From JAWLAT01 sp041395325 (GTDB lineage: Bacteria; Pseudomonadota; Gammaproteobacteria; Xanthomonadales; SZUA-5), in the NCBI GenBank assembly GCA_041395325.1, contig JAWLAT010000022.1, positions 16,515 through 80,514 of the forward strand: a DNA stretch of 64,000 nt, written 5' to 3'. Under the pieces are notes generated by a model. The model made no database searches, was not told where the DNA came from, and saw only the letters and a list, made by a program, of their open reading frames with translations. Below, in pieces: positions 1-8,313 of the stretch. The position numbers were made by a program, and so were the translations under genes. Each line of letters begins with the position of its first letter. The first letter of the stretch is position 1.

Positions 1-329
1 ATGGGGTCCTGCGTGATGTCCACACCCGCGGCGCGCAGGCGCTCGCACTCGGCCCGGCAGTCGGCCACGACCAGCACCAGCGGCGGCATGGCACCTTTGG
101 CGACGAGCGCCTGCAGTGTCTGGGCGGTCGTAGCGTCGTGCACCGGCAGGCCGGGTTGGAACAGGCCGAGCTGAAAGAAGGGCTGCTCCGGGTGCTGTAC
201 CGTCAGCCAGCGGTAAGGGCCATTGCGCACATCACTGTGCACCTGGAAGCCCAGCTTGCCGGTGTAGAAGTCGAGTGCCTGGTCCTGGTCATGCACGTAC
301 AGGCCGACCACCTGGATGCCCTGATTCAT
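1..329 (-). CDS. VOC (glyoxalase/bleomycin-resistance fold) protein, 3' end cut by window edge
   Basis: The reading frame starts with ATG at 329 and runs off the left edge, giving about 109 residues. The N-terminus has the VOC pattern: a beta strand (IQVVGLYVHDQDQALDFYTGK), then LGFQVHSD and the strand YRWLTVQHPE. This is the betaalphabetabetabeta unit of the glyoxalase superfamily, and the overall look is PhnB/extradiol-dioxygenase-like. Substrate cannot be told. It lies downstream of an AraC regulator whose coding end overlaps its first 41 bp, and of an SRPBCC/ArsR pair; such VOC, SRPBCC and ArsR genes often travel together in proteobacteria. Fold assignment is firm, function open. Confidence 0.8.
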   Translation of the reverse strand, partial: MNQGIQVVGLYVHDQDQALDFYTGKLGFQVHSDVRNGPYRWLTVQHPEQPFFQLGLFQPGLPVHDATTAQTLQALVAKGAMPPLVLVVADCRAECERLRAAGVDITQDP

Positions 330-867
330 CGTCGCGCTCCGTGTTGGGGGAGCCCTTTGTAGCCCGCTGTGCCTGCCGCCGCTTCTCCGAAACTGCTGCA
401 CTCAGATCCGGTCGATGCGCGGCACTGAGGACGCAATGTGGCACGGCTGCCAGCGCATCGCATTCGCGCTCGATGGCGGCGCGGAACTCGCCCGGACTCA
501 CGCCGTTGATGTCACGAAAGATCCGGCCAAAGGTGCCCAGACTGCGCCAGCCGGTCTGGAAGGCGATGTCGGTGATCGGCCAATCGGTGTCGCGCAGCAG
601 CGCGGTGGCGCGCTCGATTCGGCGGGTCAGCAGATAGCGGTGTGGTGGCAGGCCAAAGGCAGCCCGAAAGGAGCGGGCGAAGTGAGCCTCGGACACGTGC
701 GCCACCTGGGCCAAACGCGGAATGGGCCAGTCTTCGTGCGAAGCGGCGTCGATACGGTCCTTGGCCCGCAGCAGCCGTCGCAGCAACTGCGGCTCCAGAT
801 CGACAAAGCTCGTCGCGACCCGACGCGTCGGGCCGCCCCCTGCTTTTCCCATGCTCGTTCCCGCCAT
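289..867 (-). CDS. AraC-family transcriptional regulator
   Basis: The protein has 192 residues. The two helix-turn-helix motifs of the AraC/XylS domain lie at about residues 40-130: the first around IPRLAQVAHVSEAHFARSF, the second around PITDIAFQTGWRSLGTFGRI, followed by the typical NGVSPGEFR. It has no N-terminal sensor domain, only about 40 leading residues, so it is a short stand-alone DNA-binding form. The C-terminal 60 residues are polar, unlike the family, and its last 41 bp overlap the start of the VOC gene in another frame. A later start (Met at codon 6) is possible. It probably controls the neighbouring VOC gene (inference). Confidence 0.85.
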   Translation of the reverse strand: MAGTSMGKAGGGPTRRVATSFVDLEPQLLRRLLRAKDRIDAASHEDWPIPRLAQVAHVSEAHFARSFRAAFGLPPHRYLLTRRIERATALLRDTDWPITDIAFQTGWRSLGTFGRIFRDINGVSPGEFRAAIERECDALAAVPHCVLSAAHRPDLSAAVSEKRRQAQRATKGSPNTERDDESGHPGGRPVRA

Positions 868-938
868 CGCGCCAGGCCGATGCTACCGCGTGGCGGGCCG
901 GCCGCCACGCTGCAACGATCTCAAGGCAAACCTCGGCG

Positions 939-1394
939 TCAGCGCAGTGACTGCAGATAGCCTTCCAGCTTGGCCAGCGTCTGCTTGCCACCCTCAATGG
1001 CGCCATAGCGCTCGACCACATGGTCGCGCTCGGCACGCGTTGGGTAGCGTTGCCAGATCGCTACGCGCGTCCCCTCGCCATGTGGGGTCAGTCGGATCTC
1101 GGCCTTGAACCAGATGCGCTGGCCATCGCCGTGGTCATAGGCGAGCAGACTGGGCGCTTCGATCGCCGTAAAGATCGAGTGGTTCGGATAGCGGGTCCCG
1201 TCGGGACCGATCATCAGAAAGCGCCATTCGCCGCCGACTCGCAGATCCATCGATGGGTCTTCGATCGTGAAGCCATCCGGCCCCCACCAGTGAATCAGAT
1301 GCCGGGTGTCGGTCAGCACGGCCCACACTTGTTCGGCACTGAACGGCAGGTCACGGTGCAATAGCAGCTCCCGATCATCGTCAGTCGGTTTCAT
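939..1394 (-). CDS. SRPBCC (AHSA1-like START) domain protein
   Basis: This 151-residue protein is a single Bet v1-like/AHSA1 domain. It has the opening segment LPFSAEQVWAVLTDTRHLIHWWGPDGF, in which an F-S-A-x-x-V-W helix is followed by the WWGP turn typical of the family, then the GGEWRFLMIGPDG strand pair, and it ends in the long C-terminal helix (GGKQTLAKLEGYLQSL). The fold makes a hydrophobic cavity; no enzyme reaction can be named. Its start lies 14 bp inside the upstream arsR gene, with a GAGGAG ribosome site inside arsR, so the two are translated as a pair. ArsR-SRPBCC pairs are widespread, and the regulator usually controls both genes. Confidence 0.9.
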   Translation of the reverse strand: MKPTDDDRELLLHRDLPFSAEQVWAVLTDTRHLIHWWGPDGFTIEDPSMDLRVGGEWRFLMIGPDGTRYPNHSIFTAIEAPSLLAYDHGDGQRIWFKAEIRLTPHGEGTRVAIWQRYPTRAERDHVVERYGAIEGGKQTLAKLEGYLQSLR

Positions 1395-1743
1395 CGTCGG
1401 TGCTCCTCGTTGAGGGGGTATGCAGTTCGTGCAGATAGCGGTCCAGCCGATCCAGTCGGGCCGACCAGATCTGCCGTTGCTCCTCGATCCAGTCCGACGC
1501 CTGCGTCAGCGGCTCGATCCGCAGCCGGCAACGGCGCCATTGCGCTTGTCGCGTCCGGCTGATCAGATGCGCACGCTCCAGCACCTTCAGATGCTTGGTC
1601 ACCGCGGGCAGCGACATGGTCAGCGGCTCGGCCAACTCACCCACAGTGGCCTCTCCGCGGCTGAGACGACCCAGCATGGCGCGGCGGGCCGGATGAGCCA
1701 GCGCCATGAAGACGGCGTCCAATTCGGCTTCGTATTTAACCAT
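1381..1743 (-). CDS. ArsR-family winged-helix repressor
   Basis: The protein has 120 residues with a full ArsR/SmtB-type winged helix at residues 8-80: FMALAHPARRAMLGRL, then ATVGELAEPLTMSLPAVTKHLKVLE as the recognition HTH, then the wing (RTRQAQWRRCRL). The metal-binding ELCVCDL motif of metalloregulators is absent, so this is the metal-free type (SdpR/PagR-like) that partners SRPBCC genes. The C-terminal helix carries W-x-x-R-L-D-R-L-D, also usual for this subgroup. The ATG at 1743 lies in the centre of a perfect palindrome (1736-1751), which suggests autorepression. Confidence 0.92.
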   Translation of the reverse strand: MVKYEAELDAVFMALAHPARRAMLGRLSRGEATVGELAEPLTMSLPAVTKHLKVLERAHLISRTRQAQWRRCRLRIEPLTQASDWIEEQRQIWSARLDRLDRYLHELHTPSTRSTDDETD

Positions 1744-1751
1744 ATGGTTAA
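1736..1751. promoter_or_regulatory. Perfect 16-bp palindrome over the arsR start codon (probable operator)
   Basis: TTAACCATATGGTTAA reads the same on both strands, and the arsR ATG (bases 1743-1741) lies at its centre. The surrounding 20 bp are AT-rich in an otherwise GC-rich region. A dimeric winged-helix repressor bound here would block translation start and transcription at the same time. Operator function is inferred from symmetry and position. Confidence 0.65.
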
Positions 1752-1865
1752 TTTAAGCTCGTGGTCAATGCCGGGTCAAGTCCCGCGCCACGCTTTCAAC
1801 TCAGTTCAGCGGCCACTCCGTGGTGTCTGCTCGCTGGTCGGCGCACATCGGAAGCCGACGCCCGG

Positions 1866-3158
1866 TCAGGCAAAGATGTCGCGCAGCACGATGTTGTCGT
1901 CCCGATCGGGGCTGGTGGAAATCAGCGACAGCGGGCAATCCACCATGTCGGCGATCGCTTCCACATAGCGCCGCGCATTGGCCGGCAACTGGTCGTAGGC
2001 GCGGCGGCCGGCGGTGGGTTCTTGCCAGCCATCGAAAGATCGATAGATGGGTTCACACTCGGACCAGCCCGCCACGTCCAGCGGCGCCTGGTCGGTTTCC
2101 TGGCCGCGGTAGCGGTAGCCGACACAGACCTTGACCTCGTCCAGCCCGTCGAGCACGTCCAGCTTGGTCAGGCACAGACTGTCGATGCCGTTGATGTGCA
2201 CGGCGCGACGCAGGGCGACCGCGTCCAGCCAGCCGCAACGGCGCGGTCGACCGGTGCTGGCACCGACTTCCTGACCACGCTTGGCGATGGTCGCGCCGAT
2301 GTCGTCGAACAGCTCCGAGGGGAATGGGCCACCGCCAACGCGGGTCGCATAGGCCTTGGTAATGCCCAACACATGATCGAGCGAACTGGCGCCCACGCCG
2401 GTGCCGGAACAGGCACCGCCGATCGTGGTGTTGGACGAGGTAACGAAAGGATAGGTGCCGTGATCGATGTCCAGCAGGCTGCCCTGGGCGCCCTCGAACA
2501 GGATGCGCTGACCCTGGCGGCGCAGATCGAACAAACGCGCGGCCACGTCGACCATCATGGGTCGGGCGAACTCGGCGAAGGTCTGCATCTCGGTCAGGAT
2601 CTCGGCAAAATCCAGCGGCTCGGCCTGATACCAGTGCTGCAGAATGAAGTTCTGGTAATCGAGCACGCCACGCAGCTTGTCTTCGAACTCGCTGCCGTAA
2701 TAGAGATCGGACAGGCGAATGCCACGGCGCGCTGCCTTGTCCTCATAGGCCGGACCGATGCCGCGGCCGGTGGTGCCGATTTTGCCCTTGCCGCCCTGGC
2801 GCTCACGCGCCTGATCGAGTTGCACGTGATAGGGCATGATCAGCGGCGTCGCCGGACTGAGCTTCAGCCGCGACCGCACCTCGATGCCGGCGCTCTCCAG
2901 TTCGGCCACTTCGGACTGCAGTGCCGAGGGCGACAGCACCACGCCGTTACCGATCAGGCATTCCACACCCGGACGCAGGATGCCGGACGGGATCAGATGC
3001 AGCACGGTCTTGTGGCCGCCGATCACCAGCGTATGGCCGGCATTGTGGCCGCCCTGGAAGCGCACCACCGCCGCCACCCGCTCGGTCAGCAGGTCGACGA
3101 TCTTGCCCTTGCCTTCGTCGCCCCATTGGGCGCCCAGAACGACCACCGAACTGGTCAT
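1866..3158 (-). CDS. purA: Adenylosuccinate synthetase
   Basis: The 430-residue protein catalyses GTP-dependent joining of IMP and aspartate to adenylosuccinate, the first committed step to AMP. The start at 3158 is preceded by a GAGGTAAGG ribosome site and matches the family N-terminus. The phosphate-binding loop GQWGDEGKGK-type motif reads QWGDEGKGK (residues 11-19) with catalytic Asp14; His42 sits in GGHNAGHT. The IMP/GTP segment GTTGRGIGPAYEDK and the C-terminal aspartate-binding STSPDRDD are present. Length is normal. It is the last gene of hflK-hflC-yjeT-purA, the arrangement seen in many gammaproteobacteria. Confidence 0.98.
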   Translation of the reverse strand: MTSSVVVLGAQWGDEGKGKIVDLLTERVAAVVRFQGGHNAGHTLVIGGHKTVLHLIPSGILRPGVECLIGNGVVLSPSALQSEVAELESAGIEVRSRLKLSPATPLIMPYHVQLDQARERQGGKGKIGTTGRGIGPAYEDKAARRGIRLSDLYYGSEFEDKLRGVLDYQNFILQHWYQAEPLDFAEILTEMQTFAEFARPMMVDVAARLFDLRRQGQRILFEGAQGSLLDIDHGTYPFVTSSNTTIGGACSGTGVGASSLDHVLGITKAYATRVGGGPFPSELFDDIGATIAKRGQEVGASTGRPRRCGWLDAVALRRAVHINGIDSLCLTKLDVLDGLDEVKVCVGYRYRGQETDQAPLDVAGWSECEPIYRSFDGWQEPTAGRRAYDQLPANARRYVEAIADMVDCPLSLISTSPDRDDNIVLRDIFA

Positions 3159-3257
3159 GACCTTACCTCGCAACAGATTGAAAGATGAGATTTGCCCATT
3201 GAGCGTGGTCGCGTAGCGCTGCTGCTGAGCGATGAGGGACTGGCGCCAATCGGGGCC

Positions 3258-3446
3258 TCAGATGCTGCGCACGGCATAAAGCAGGACCAGTCCACAGACC
3301 ATGCTGGCGCCGCCGATCATGCGCAGTTGACGATCATCCAGCGAAATCAGCCGGGCCAGCGCCTGCCGCCAGATGGCCGGCGAGGCGAAGGGCATCAGCC
3401 CCTCGACCACCATCACCAGCGCCAGTGCTGCCCAGAGATCCTGCAC
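3258..3446 (-). CDS. DUF2065 (YjeT-like) small inner-membrane protein
   Basis: The protein has only 62 residues: a first hydrophobic helix (LWAALALVMVVEGLMPF), a short polar loop with WRQAL and LDDRQLRMIGG, and a second helix (MVCGLVLLYAV). This two-helix pattern with the VxEGLxPF motif is that of the DUF2065/YjeT family, which sits between hflC and purA in Escherichia coli too. The function of the family is not known. Position between HflC and PurA and the fitting size make the assignment safe. Confidence 0.9.
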   Translation of the reverse strand: MQDLWAALALVMVVEGLMPFASPAIWRQALARLISLDDRQLRMIGGASMVCGLVLLYAVRSI

Positions 3447-3469
3447 CGTTCCCGACTCCTGCGCCGAGG

Positions 3470-4333
3470 TCAGCGACGAGTCGCTTCGCCCAGATCCTTC
3501 AGCAGCGGCGAATCGTGGTCCAGCACCATGACATCCTTGCCATTGCCGATGCTCTCGCGATAGAGCTCCTGCCGGCGCAGGTATTCGTAGAAGTCCGGAT
3601 CCTTGTTGTAGGCCTGAGCGTAGATCGCCGCCGCCTGCGCGTCGCCGTCACCGCGAATTTCCTGCGCTTCGCGCTCGGCTTCGGCCAGCAACACCTGCAC
3701 CGTGCGATCCGCCTCGGCCTGCAGCTTCTCGGCCGCCTCACGACCCTGCGAGCGCAACTCGCTGGCCACCCGCTTGCGTTCCGAGCGCATGCGATCGAAG
3801 ACCGACTCGGTGACCTGGTCCGGCAGTTCGATGCGCTTGATGCGCACATCGATGATCTCGATACCCAGATCGCGTGCCACTTCGTTGGCCTTGTCGCGCA
3901 GCGTCGCCATCATTGTCGAACGCGCATCGGCGACCACCGCCTGTAGCGTGCGCTTGTTGAACTCGTCCCGCATGCGGTCCTTGATGATCTGGCTGAGCGC
4001 CTGATTGGCCCGCAGCTCGTCACCACGCGTGGCGGTGTAATAAGTGCCCACGTCGGAAATCCGCCACTTCACGACCGAGTCAACGGTGACGTCCTTCTTC
4101 TCCGAGGTGATGAAGCGCTCCGGCGTGGAGTCCAGCGACAGCACGCGCCGGTCGAAGTAGAGCACGTTGTTGACCAGCGGCGTCTTGAAGTGCAGCCCGG
4201 GCTTGAAGTCGCTCCGGGTGATCTCACCCAGGCGGAACAGCACCGCGTACTGGTCCTCACGCACGGTGAAGAAGCTGCTGAACAGCAGCAGCACGGCAAC
4301 AACGATGCCCGCAGCAATCAGATGTTTCATCAT
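3470..4333 (-). CDS. hflC: HflC, SPFH/stomatin-type modulator of FtsH protease
   Basis: The 287-residue protein has one N-terminal membrane helix (residues 5-24), then an SPFH/band-7 domain (about 25-190) and a coiled-coil region rich in Ala, Glu and Arg (190-250). HflC forms with HflK a large periplasm-facing cage around FtsH in the inner membrane. The HflC signature YNKDPDFYEYLRRQELYRES-type segment is present near the C-terminus. Two ATGs occur in tandem at the start (4333 and 4330), just after the hflK stop, so translation is coupled. Length and order match the family. Confidence 0.97.
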   Translation of the reverse strand: MMKHLIAAGIVVAVLLLFSSFFTVREDQYAVLFRLGEITRSDFKPGLHFKTPLVNNVLYFDRRVLSLDSTPERFITSEKKDVTVDSVVKWRISDVGTYYTATRGDELRANQALSQIIKDRMRDEFNKRTLQAVVADARSTMMATLRDKANEVARDLGIEIIDVRIKRIELPDQVTESVFDRMRSERKRVASELRSQGREAAEKLQAEADRTVQVLLAEAEREAQEIRGDGDAQAAAIYAQAYNKDPDFYEYLRRQELYRESIGNGKDVMVLDHDSPLLKDLGEATRR

Positions 4334-4334
4334 C

Positions 4335-5420
4335 TCAGTTGCCCTCCCGCCGCGTCACCACCGGCCCGTTGGCTTCAGCGCCTCGGGCCTGTTCCAGCAA
4401 CTTGTCCAGCGGCACCACCATCAGGTTGCCGGAGCTGGAATCCATGATCACCTTCGGCGTGCGCTGCAAGGTGGCGCGCAGCGTGTCCAACGCGATGCGT
4501 CGGCGGGTCACATCCGGCGCGTTCTTGTACTCGGTGACCAACAACTCGAAGCGCGCCGCCTCACCGCGGGCCCGCGCAATCACCGAGTCCCGATAGCCAC
4601 GCGCCTGCTCCAGCACGCGGGAGGCGCGACCACGCGCCTCGGGCACTTCCTTGCTGGCATAGGCCCGCGCCTCGTTGGCGAAGCGTTGTTCGTCCTCGCG
4701 TGCCTTGATCGCGTCATCGAAGGCTTCCTTGACCTGATCGGGCACGCGCACGTCCTGGAAGTTGAGCGTGCGGACATTGATGCCGGTGCCGTACAGATCG
4801 ATCAGCTCCTGCGTCAGCCCCCGTGCTTCCAGCGTGATTTCGGCGCGACTGCCGACCAGCACTTCATCCAGGGTCCGCGAGCCCACGACTTGACGGACGG
4901 CACTCTCGGCCGCCTGGGTCAGTGATTCCTCCGGCTGGCGTACCTGGAAGACGAAACTGCGCGCATCCTTGACGTCGTACTGCAGCGCGAAATCGATGAT
5001 GATCAGATTCTCGTCGGCCGTCAGCATGCTGACGGTGTCCGAACTGGAGCGCACCTGCGTCACGTCGACTCGATAGACCTGCTCGATCGGCCGCGGCAAG
5101 GTCCACTGCGGACCAGGCTCCAGAACCCGAACGAACTCGCCAAAGCGCAGCACCACGCCACGCTGGCGTTGATCGATGATGTGAAAGGAATCGAACAGCA
5201 GCCAGATCATCGCGATGCCGACGATCAGCAGCAGCAAGCCGCCCAGGCCGCCGCTACCACCACTGTCGCCATCACCCGAGCGGCGCTGACCGCCGCCAAA
5301 CAGGCCAGCGATCGAATTCTTCAACTTGCGCAGCATGTCGTCCAGATCGGGGGGCTGCTCTCGACCACCCTTGCCACCCCAGGGATCCTTGCGGCCGCCG
5401 CCAGGCTCATTCCAGGCCAT
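4335..5420 (-). CDS. hflK: HflK, SPFH-type modulator of FtsH protease
   Basis: The 361-residue protein begins with the HflK-typical cytoplasmic Gly/Pro-rich tail (MAWNEPGGGRKDPWG) that HflC lacks, then a single membrane helix (about 61-80), the SPFH domain with RGVVLRFGEFVRVLEPG, and a helical C-terminal part (FANEARAYASKEVPEARG). It works as a heteromer with HflC, limiting access of membrane proteins to FtsH. It is the first gene of the unit, and the 324-bp region upstream must hold its promoter. Nothing is unusual in it. Confidence 0.97.
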   Translation of the reverse strand: MAWNEPGGGRKDPWGGKGGREQPPDLDDMLRKLKNSIAGLFGGGQRRSGDGDSGGSGGLGGLLLLIVGIAMIWLLFDSFHIIDQRQRGVVLRFGEFVRVLEPGPQWTLPRPIEQVYRVDVTQVRSSSDTVSMLTADENLIIIDFALQYDVKDARSFVFQVRQPEESLTQAAESAVRQVVGSRTLDEVLVGSRAEITLEARGLTQELIDLYGTGINVRTLNFQDVRVPDQVKEAFDDAIKAREDEQRFANEARAYASKEVPEARGRASRVLEQARGYRDSVIARARGEAARFELLVTEYKNAPDVTRRRIALDTLRATLQRTPKVIMDSSSGNLMVVPLDKLLEQARGAEANGPVVTRREGN

Positions 5421-5744
5421 CGGTGCTCCTACTCCTGTCCTTTGGTCCGCGGGCCGTCACTGGCCAATCTCAGCCGATCGGAGCGCCGCTCAAATGAACC
5501 CGCAACGATACAGCAGCCACTGTGCAGCTGCCATCAAATACGCTGCGCTGAACGGCCTCGGGTCAGCCTTCGGTCAGCAGCATCGCAGGCCATGCGCTGG
5601 CTTGCCCACCCGCCTGCTGGCGCCAACAGCGACGCAATCATTGCGCTGTACTGAACGCACCGGCAGGCGCGGCGGCCGCCGTCGTGCGCTGCTGGGTTGG
5701 GAGGGTTAACATCGGAGGCTCGTCAGCAGAGGGGGTGACGTGCC
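5421..5744. other. Divergent intergenic region between hflK and a plus-strand membrane-protein gene
   Basis: This 324-bp stretch separates two genes that point away from each other and so should contain two promoters. I could not pick out a convincing -35/-10 pair, inverted repeat or RNA gene. A GGAGG-like run just before 5720 and an AGAGGGGG run at 5728-5735 precede the downstream GTG start. Confidence 0.4.
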
Positions 5745-6227
5745 GTGTGGTGGTTGATCGGCGTGATGGGTCTGATGGCAGTGGCCTTCCTCGTGCTGCT
5801 GGTGAAATTGGTGGCCCTGCGTCGCCGCCAGGGTGCCATCCGGCGATTCCTGGACAGCGCCGACGCCCTGGAATCCGAGCTGTATGAATGCCGCGATCGT
5901 ATCCGGGCACTGAAGGTGGCTCTGGCCGAGATCCCAGGTGCACCGGGCATTCCCACGCTGAGCTCACTGGATTCCGATCAGCAGATTGCCGAGGCATTGA
6001 AACGGCTGTTGTCCAATCGACTGTGGCTGCGCAACAACGTTGACAGCGCAGCGGTCCATCAGATCAGCGATGTGCAGCAGGGCATCGAACGCTCCCGCAG
6101 CCGCCTGGCGGCGCAGCTGGAGAAACTTGAGGATGCTGGCGCCGAGCTGGCCAAGGCGTCGACCCAACTGCCGGCGGCGCAATTGCAGGCCATCGCCCGC
6201 GAGGAAAACGCGCCAACCCTGCATTGA
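5745..6227 (+). CDS. Membrane-anchored coiled-coil protein of unknown function
   Basis: I do not recognise a named family. The 160-residue protein starts with GTG, 9 bases after an AGAGGGGG ribosome site. Residues 1-23 form a membrane helix (WWLIGVMGLMAVAFLVLLVKLVAL). The rest is charged and helical, with heptad-like stretches at about 25-65 and 100-150, e.g. RSRLAAQLEKLEDAGAELAK. It is probably a bitopic inner-membrane protein with a cytoplasmic coiled coil. It lies 98 bp upstream of the moxR/DUF58/TgpA set in the same direction and could be cotranscribed, but separate function is equally possible. Confidence 0.65.
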   Translation: MWWLIGVMGLMAVAFLVLLVKLVALRRRQGAIRRFLDSADALESELYECRDRIRALKVALAEIPGAPGIPTLSSLDSDQQIAEALKRLLSNRLWLRNNVDSAAVHQISDVQQGIERSRSRLAAQLEKLEDAGAELAKASTQLPAAQLQAIAREENAPTLH

Positions 6228-6325
6228 TCGACGCCGCTGCTCGGGGCGTTGCAGCCGCGATCTGCGCCGACGAGACAGACACGCGATCCGGGCTAAGATG
6301 GGCTTGACTCACCCGGAGTAGCGCC

Positions 6326-7267
6326 ATGCAGGCAAGCGTTGCCGAGCTGTCCAAGAGCCATCCGATGGCCGCCGTCGAGGCTCAGGTCAATCAGGTCATC
6401 CTCGGCAAGGCGGCCGAAATCAGGCTCGCGCTGACCTGTCTGCTGGGCGGCGGGCACTTGCTGCTTGAGGACTTGCCCGGGGTGGGCAAGACCACGCTGG
6501 CCAGAGCCCTGGCCATTTCGCTGGGGCTGACCACCCGACGCGTGCAGTTCACCAGCGATCTGCTGCCTACCGACCTGACCGGCGTCTCGGTGCTCAATCG
6601 CGATGAGGGCCGCTTCGTATTCCAGCCCGGACCCTTGTTCGCCCAACTGGTGCTGGCCGACGAGATCAACCGTGGTACGCCAAAGACGCAGAGTGCGCTG
6701 TTGGAAGCCATGGCCGAAGCCCAGGTGACTGTCGACGGCGTCAGCCATGTGCTGCCCCGACCCTTCTTCGTCATTGGTACGCAGAATCCGATCGAACAGT
6801 CGGGCACTTTCGAGTTGCCGGAGTCGCAGCTCGATCGCTTCCTGATGTCGTTGCAGCTGGGCTATCCCGCCGTGCAAGCCGAACGCGCCTTGCTGGCCGG
6901 CGAAGACCGGCGTGACCTGTTGGCCGGTTTGAGTGCACGAAAGTCGCCCGCCGAGTTGATCCAGGCACAGGCCGAGGTCAGCCTGCTGAAGGCTGGGGAA
7001 GCGCTGCTGGACTATCTGCTGGCGCTGGTGGGTGCGACTCGTTCTGACCCGCGAATCCGCGTCGGCCTGTCGCCACGCGCGGCCCGCGGGCTACTGCAGG
7101 CTGCGCGCGCCCACGCCTATCTGGCCGGACGCCACTTCGTGATTCCGGAAGATGTGCAGGCCGCGTTCGTCCCGGTTGCGCGGCATCGCGTGGTGTTGTC
7201 GCAAGAGTCCCGCGAGGGGGCAACGCAAGTGCTGCAGGCCTTGCTGCGCGACGTTCCTGCCCTGTGA
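6326..7267 (+). CDS. MoxR-type AAA+ ATPase
   Basis: The 313-residue protein has the Walker A loop GVGKTT (residues 52-57), Walker B with LVLADEINRG, the sensor-1 region (FFVIGTQNPIEQSGTFELPE) and the C-terminal lid with sensor 2 (VGLSPRAARGLL). This is the MRP branch of MoxR ATPases, thought to act as chaperone for a partner with a VWA or DUF58 domain. It overlaps by 4 bp (GTGA) with the following DUF58 gene and is followed by a transglutaminase-like membrane protein. That trio is common in bacteria. The client is unknown. Confidence 0.95.
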   Translation: MQASVAELSKSHPMAAVEAQVNQVILGKAAEIRLALTCLLGGGHLLLEDLPGVGKTTLARALAISLGLTTRRVQFTSDLLPTDLTGVSVLNRDEGRFVFQPGPLFAQLVLADEINRGTPKTQSALLEAMAEAQVTVDGVSHVLPRPFFVIGTQNPIEQSGTFELPESQLDRFLMSLQLGYPAVQAERALLAGEDRRDLLAGLSARKSPAELIQAQAEVSLLKAGEALLDYLLALVGATRSDPRIRVGLSPRAARGLLQAARAHAYLAGRHFVIPEDVQAAFVPVARHRVVLSQESREGATQVLQALLRDVPAL

Positions 7268-8313
7268 TCTCGACCGTCCAGAAAACGCCGGGATGGCGAC
7301 CGTGGCGGCGGAATCAGCCATCAGCCCCTCCGCGGCAGAGTTGGCTGGCACGATGGGGCGAGGGCCTGCTCAACCGATTCGACCGCTATCTGGTCGGGCG
7401 CACCGATCAAGGCTTGCCGCGCCGCCTGAATCGCCGCTGCATCTTCATCGTCCCCACGCGCTTTGGCTTGTTCTTCGGTCTGGTCCTCATGCTGATCATC
7501 GGTGGCGGGCTGAACTTCAACAACAACAGCGCCTTGTTGTTTGGGTTTCTGTTTGTCGCCGTGGCCTGGGTGTCGATGCACCAGACCTTCAACAATCTCA
7601 ACAGCCTGACGCTGGTCGCCGCACACGCCGATTCGACTTTCGCAGCAGAGCAATTGCCCGTGCGCCTGGACTTTGTCACGGCCGACCGGCAACCGCGCAG
7701 CGAGATCTCGATGGCCATCGCCAGTACCCGCGCACTGCTCGCAGTGCCAGCCAGTGGCGAGGCGCGTGTCGATTGCGCGCTCACTGCCGAGCGCAGAGGC
7801 TGGATGGCGCTGCCTGCCATTCGAGTATCGACCGTTTGGCCGTTTGGCTTGTTCTACGCCTGGGCGTACTTCCGGCCGCAGCAGCGTGCCCTGGTGTATC
7901 CGCGCCCCTGGACCGGGCGACCGGCACTGCCAGAAGGCGAAGCGGGTCAGGCCATGGCCAGACGCCGCGCTGGAGGTGAGGAATTCGCCGGACTGAGGGC
8001 GTATCGGGCTGGCGATCCACCGCGACGGATCGCCTGGAAAGCCAGCGCCCGGCAGGAACAACTGTTGGTGCAGCAACAGGAACACCCTTCCGCACCGGAC
8101 CTGTTGCTGGATCTGCAGCGCACCCCCGGAGAACATCTGGAAGAGCGATTGTCGCGCCTGTGTCGATGGATCTTGATGGCTGAGGAGGGGCAGCGCCGCT
8201 ACGCCTTGCGCCTGGGCGGGACCGACATCGGCCCGGACAGCGGACCGCAGCATCGGGAACGCTGCCTGCGCGCACTGGCGGTATTCGGCCACCCCTCGGC
8301 CGAGCCTGGCTGA
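7264..8313 (+). CDS. DUF58 membrane protein, MoxR partner
   Basis: The protein has 349 residues and starts at GTG overlapping the moxR stop. After a basic N-terminus come two close membrane helices (about 75-115: FGLFFGLVLMLIIGGG, ALLFGFLFVAVAWV), an extracytoplasmic or beta-rich middle, then the DUF58 core with the conserved EFAGLRAYRAGDPPRRIAWKASARQ-type segment (about 240-265). DUF58 is a divergent VWA-like domain; MIDAS residues are not evident. Coupling by overlap to moxR and tgpA-like genes on both sides says these products work together. Confidence 0.92.
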   Translation: MISTVQKTPGWRPWRRNQPSAPPRQSWLARWGEGLLNRFDRYLVGRTDQGLPRRLNRRCIFIVPTRFGLFFGLVLMLIIGGGLNFNNNSALLFGFLFVAVAWVSMHQTFNNLNSLTLVAAHADSTFAAEQLPVRLDFVTADRQPRSEISMAIASTRALLAVPASGEARVDCALTAERRGWMALPAIRVSTVWPFGLFYAWAYFRPQQRALVYPRPWTGRPALPEGEAGQAMARRRAGGEEFAGLRAYRAGDPPRRIAWKASARQEQLLVQQQEHPSAPDLLLDLQRTPGEHLEERLSRLCRWILMAEEGQRRYALRLGGTDIGPDSGPQHRERCLRALAVFGHPSAEPG

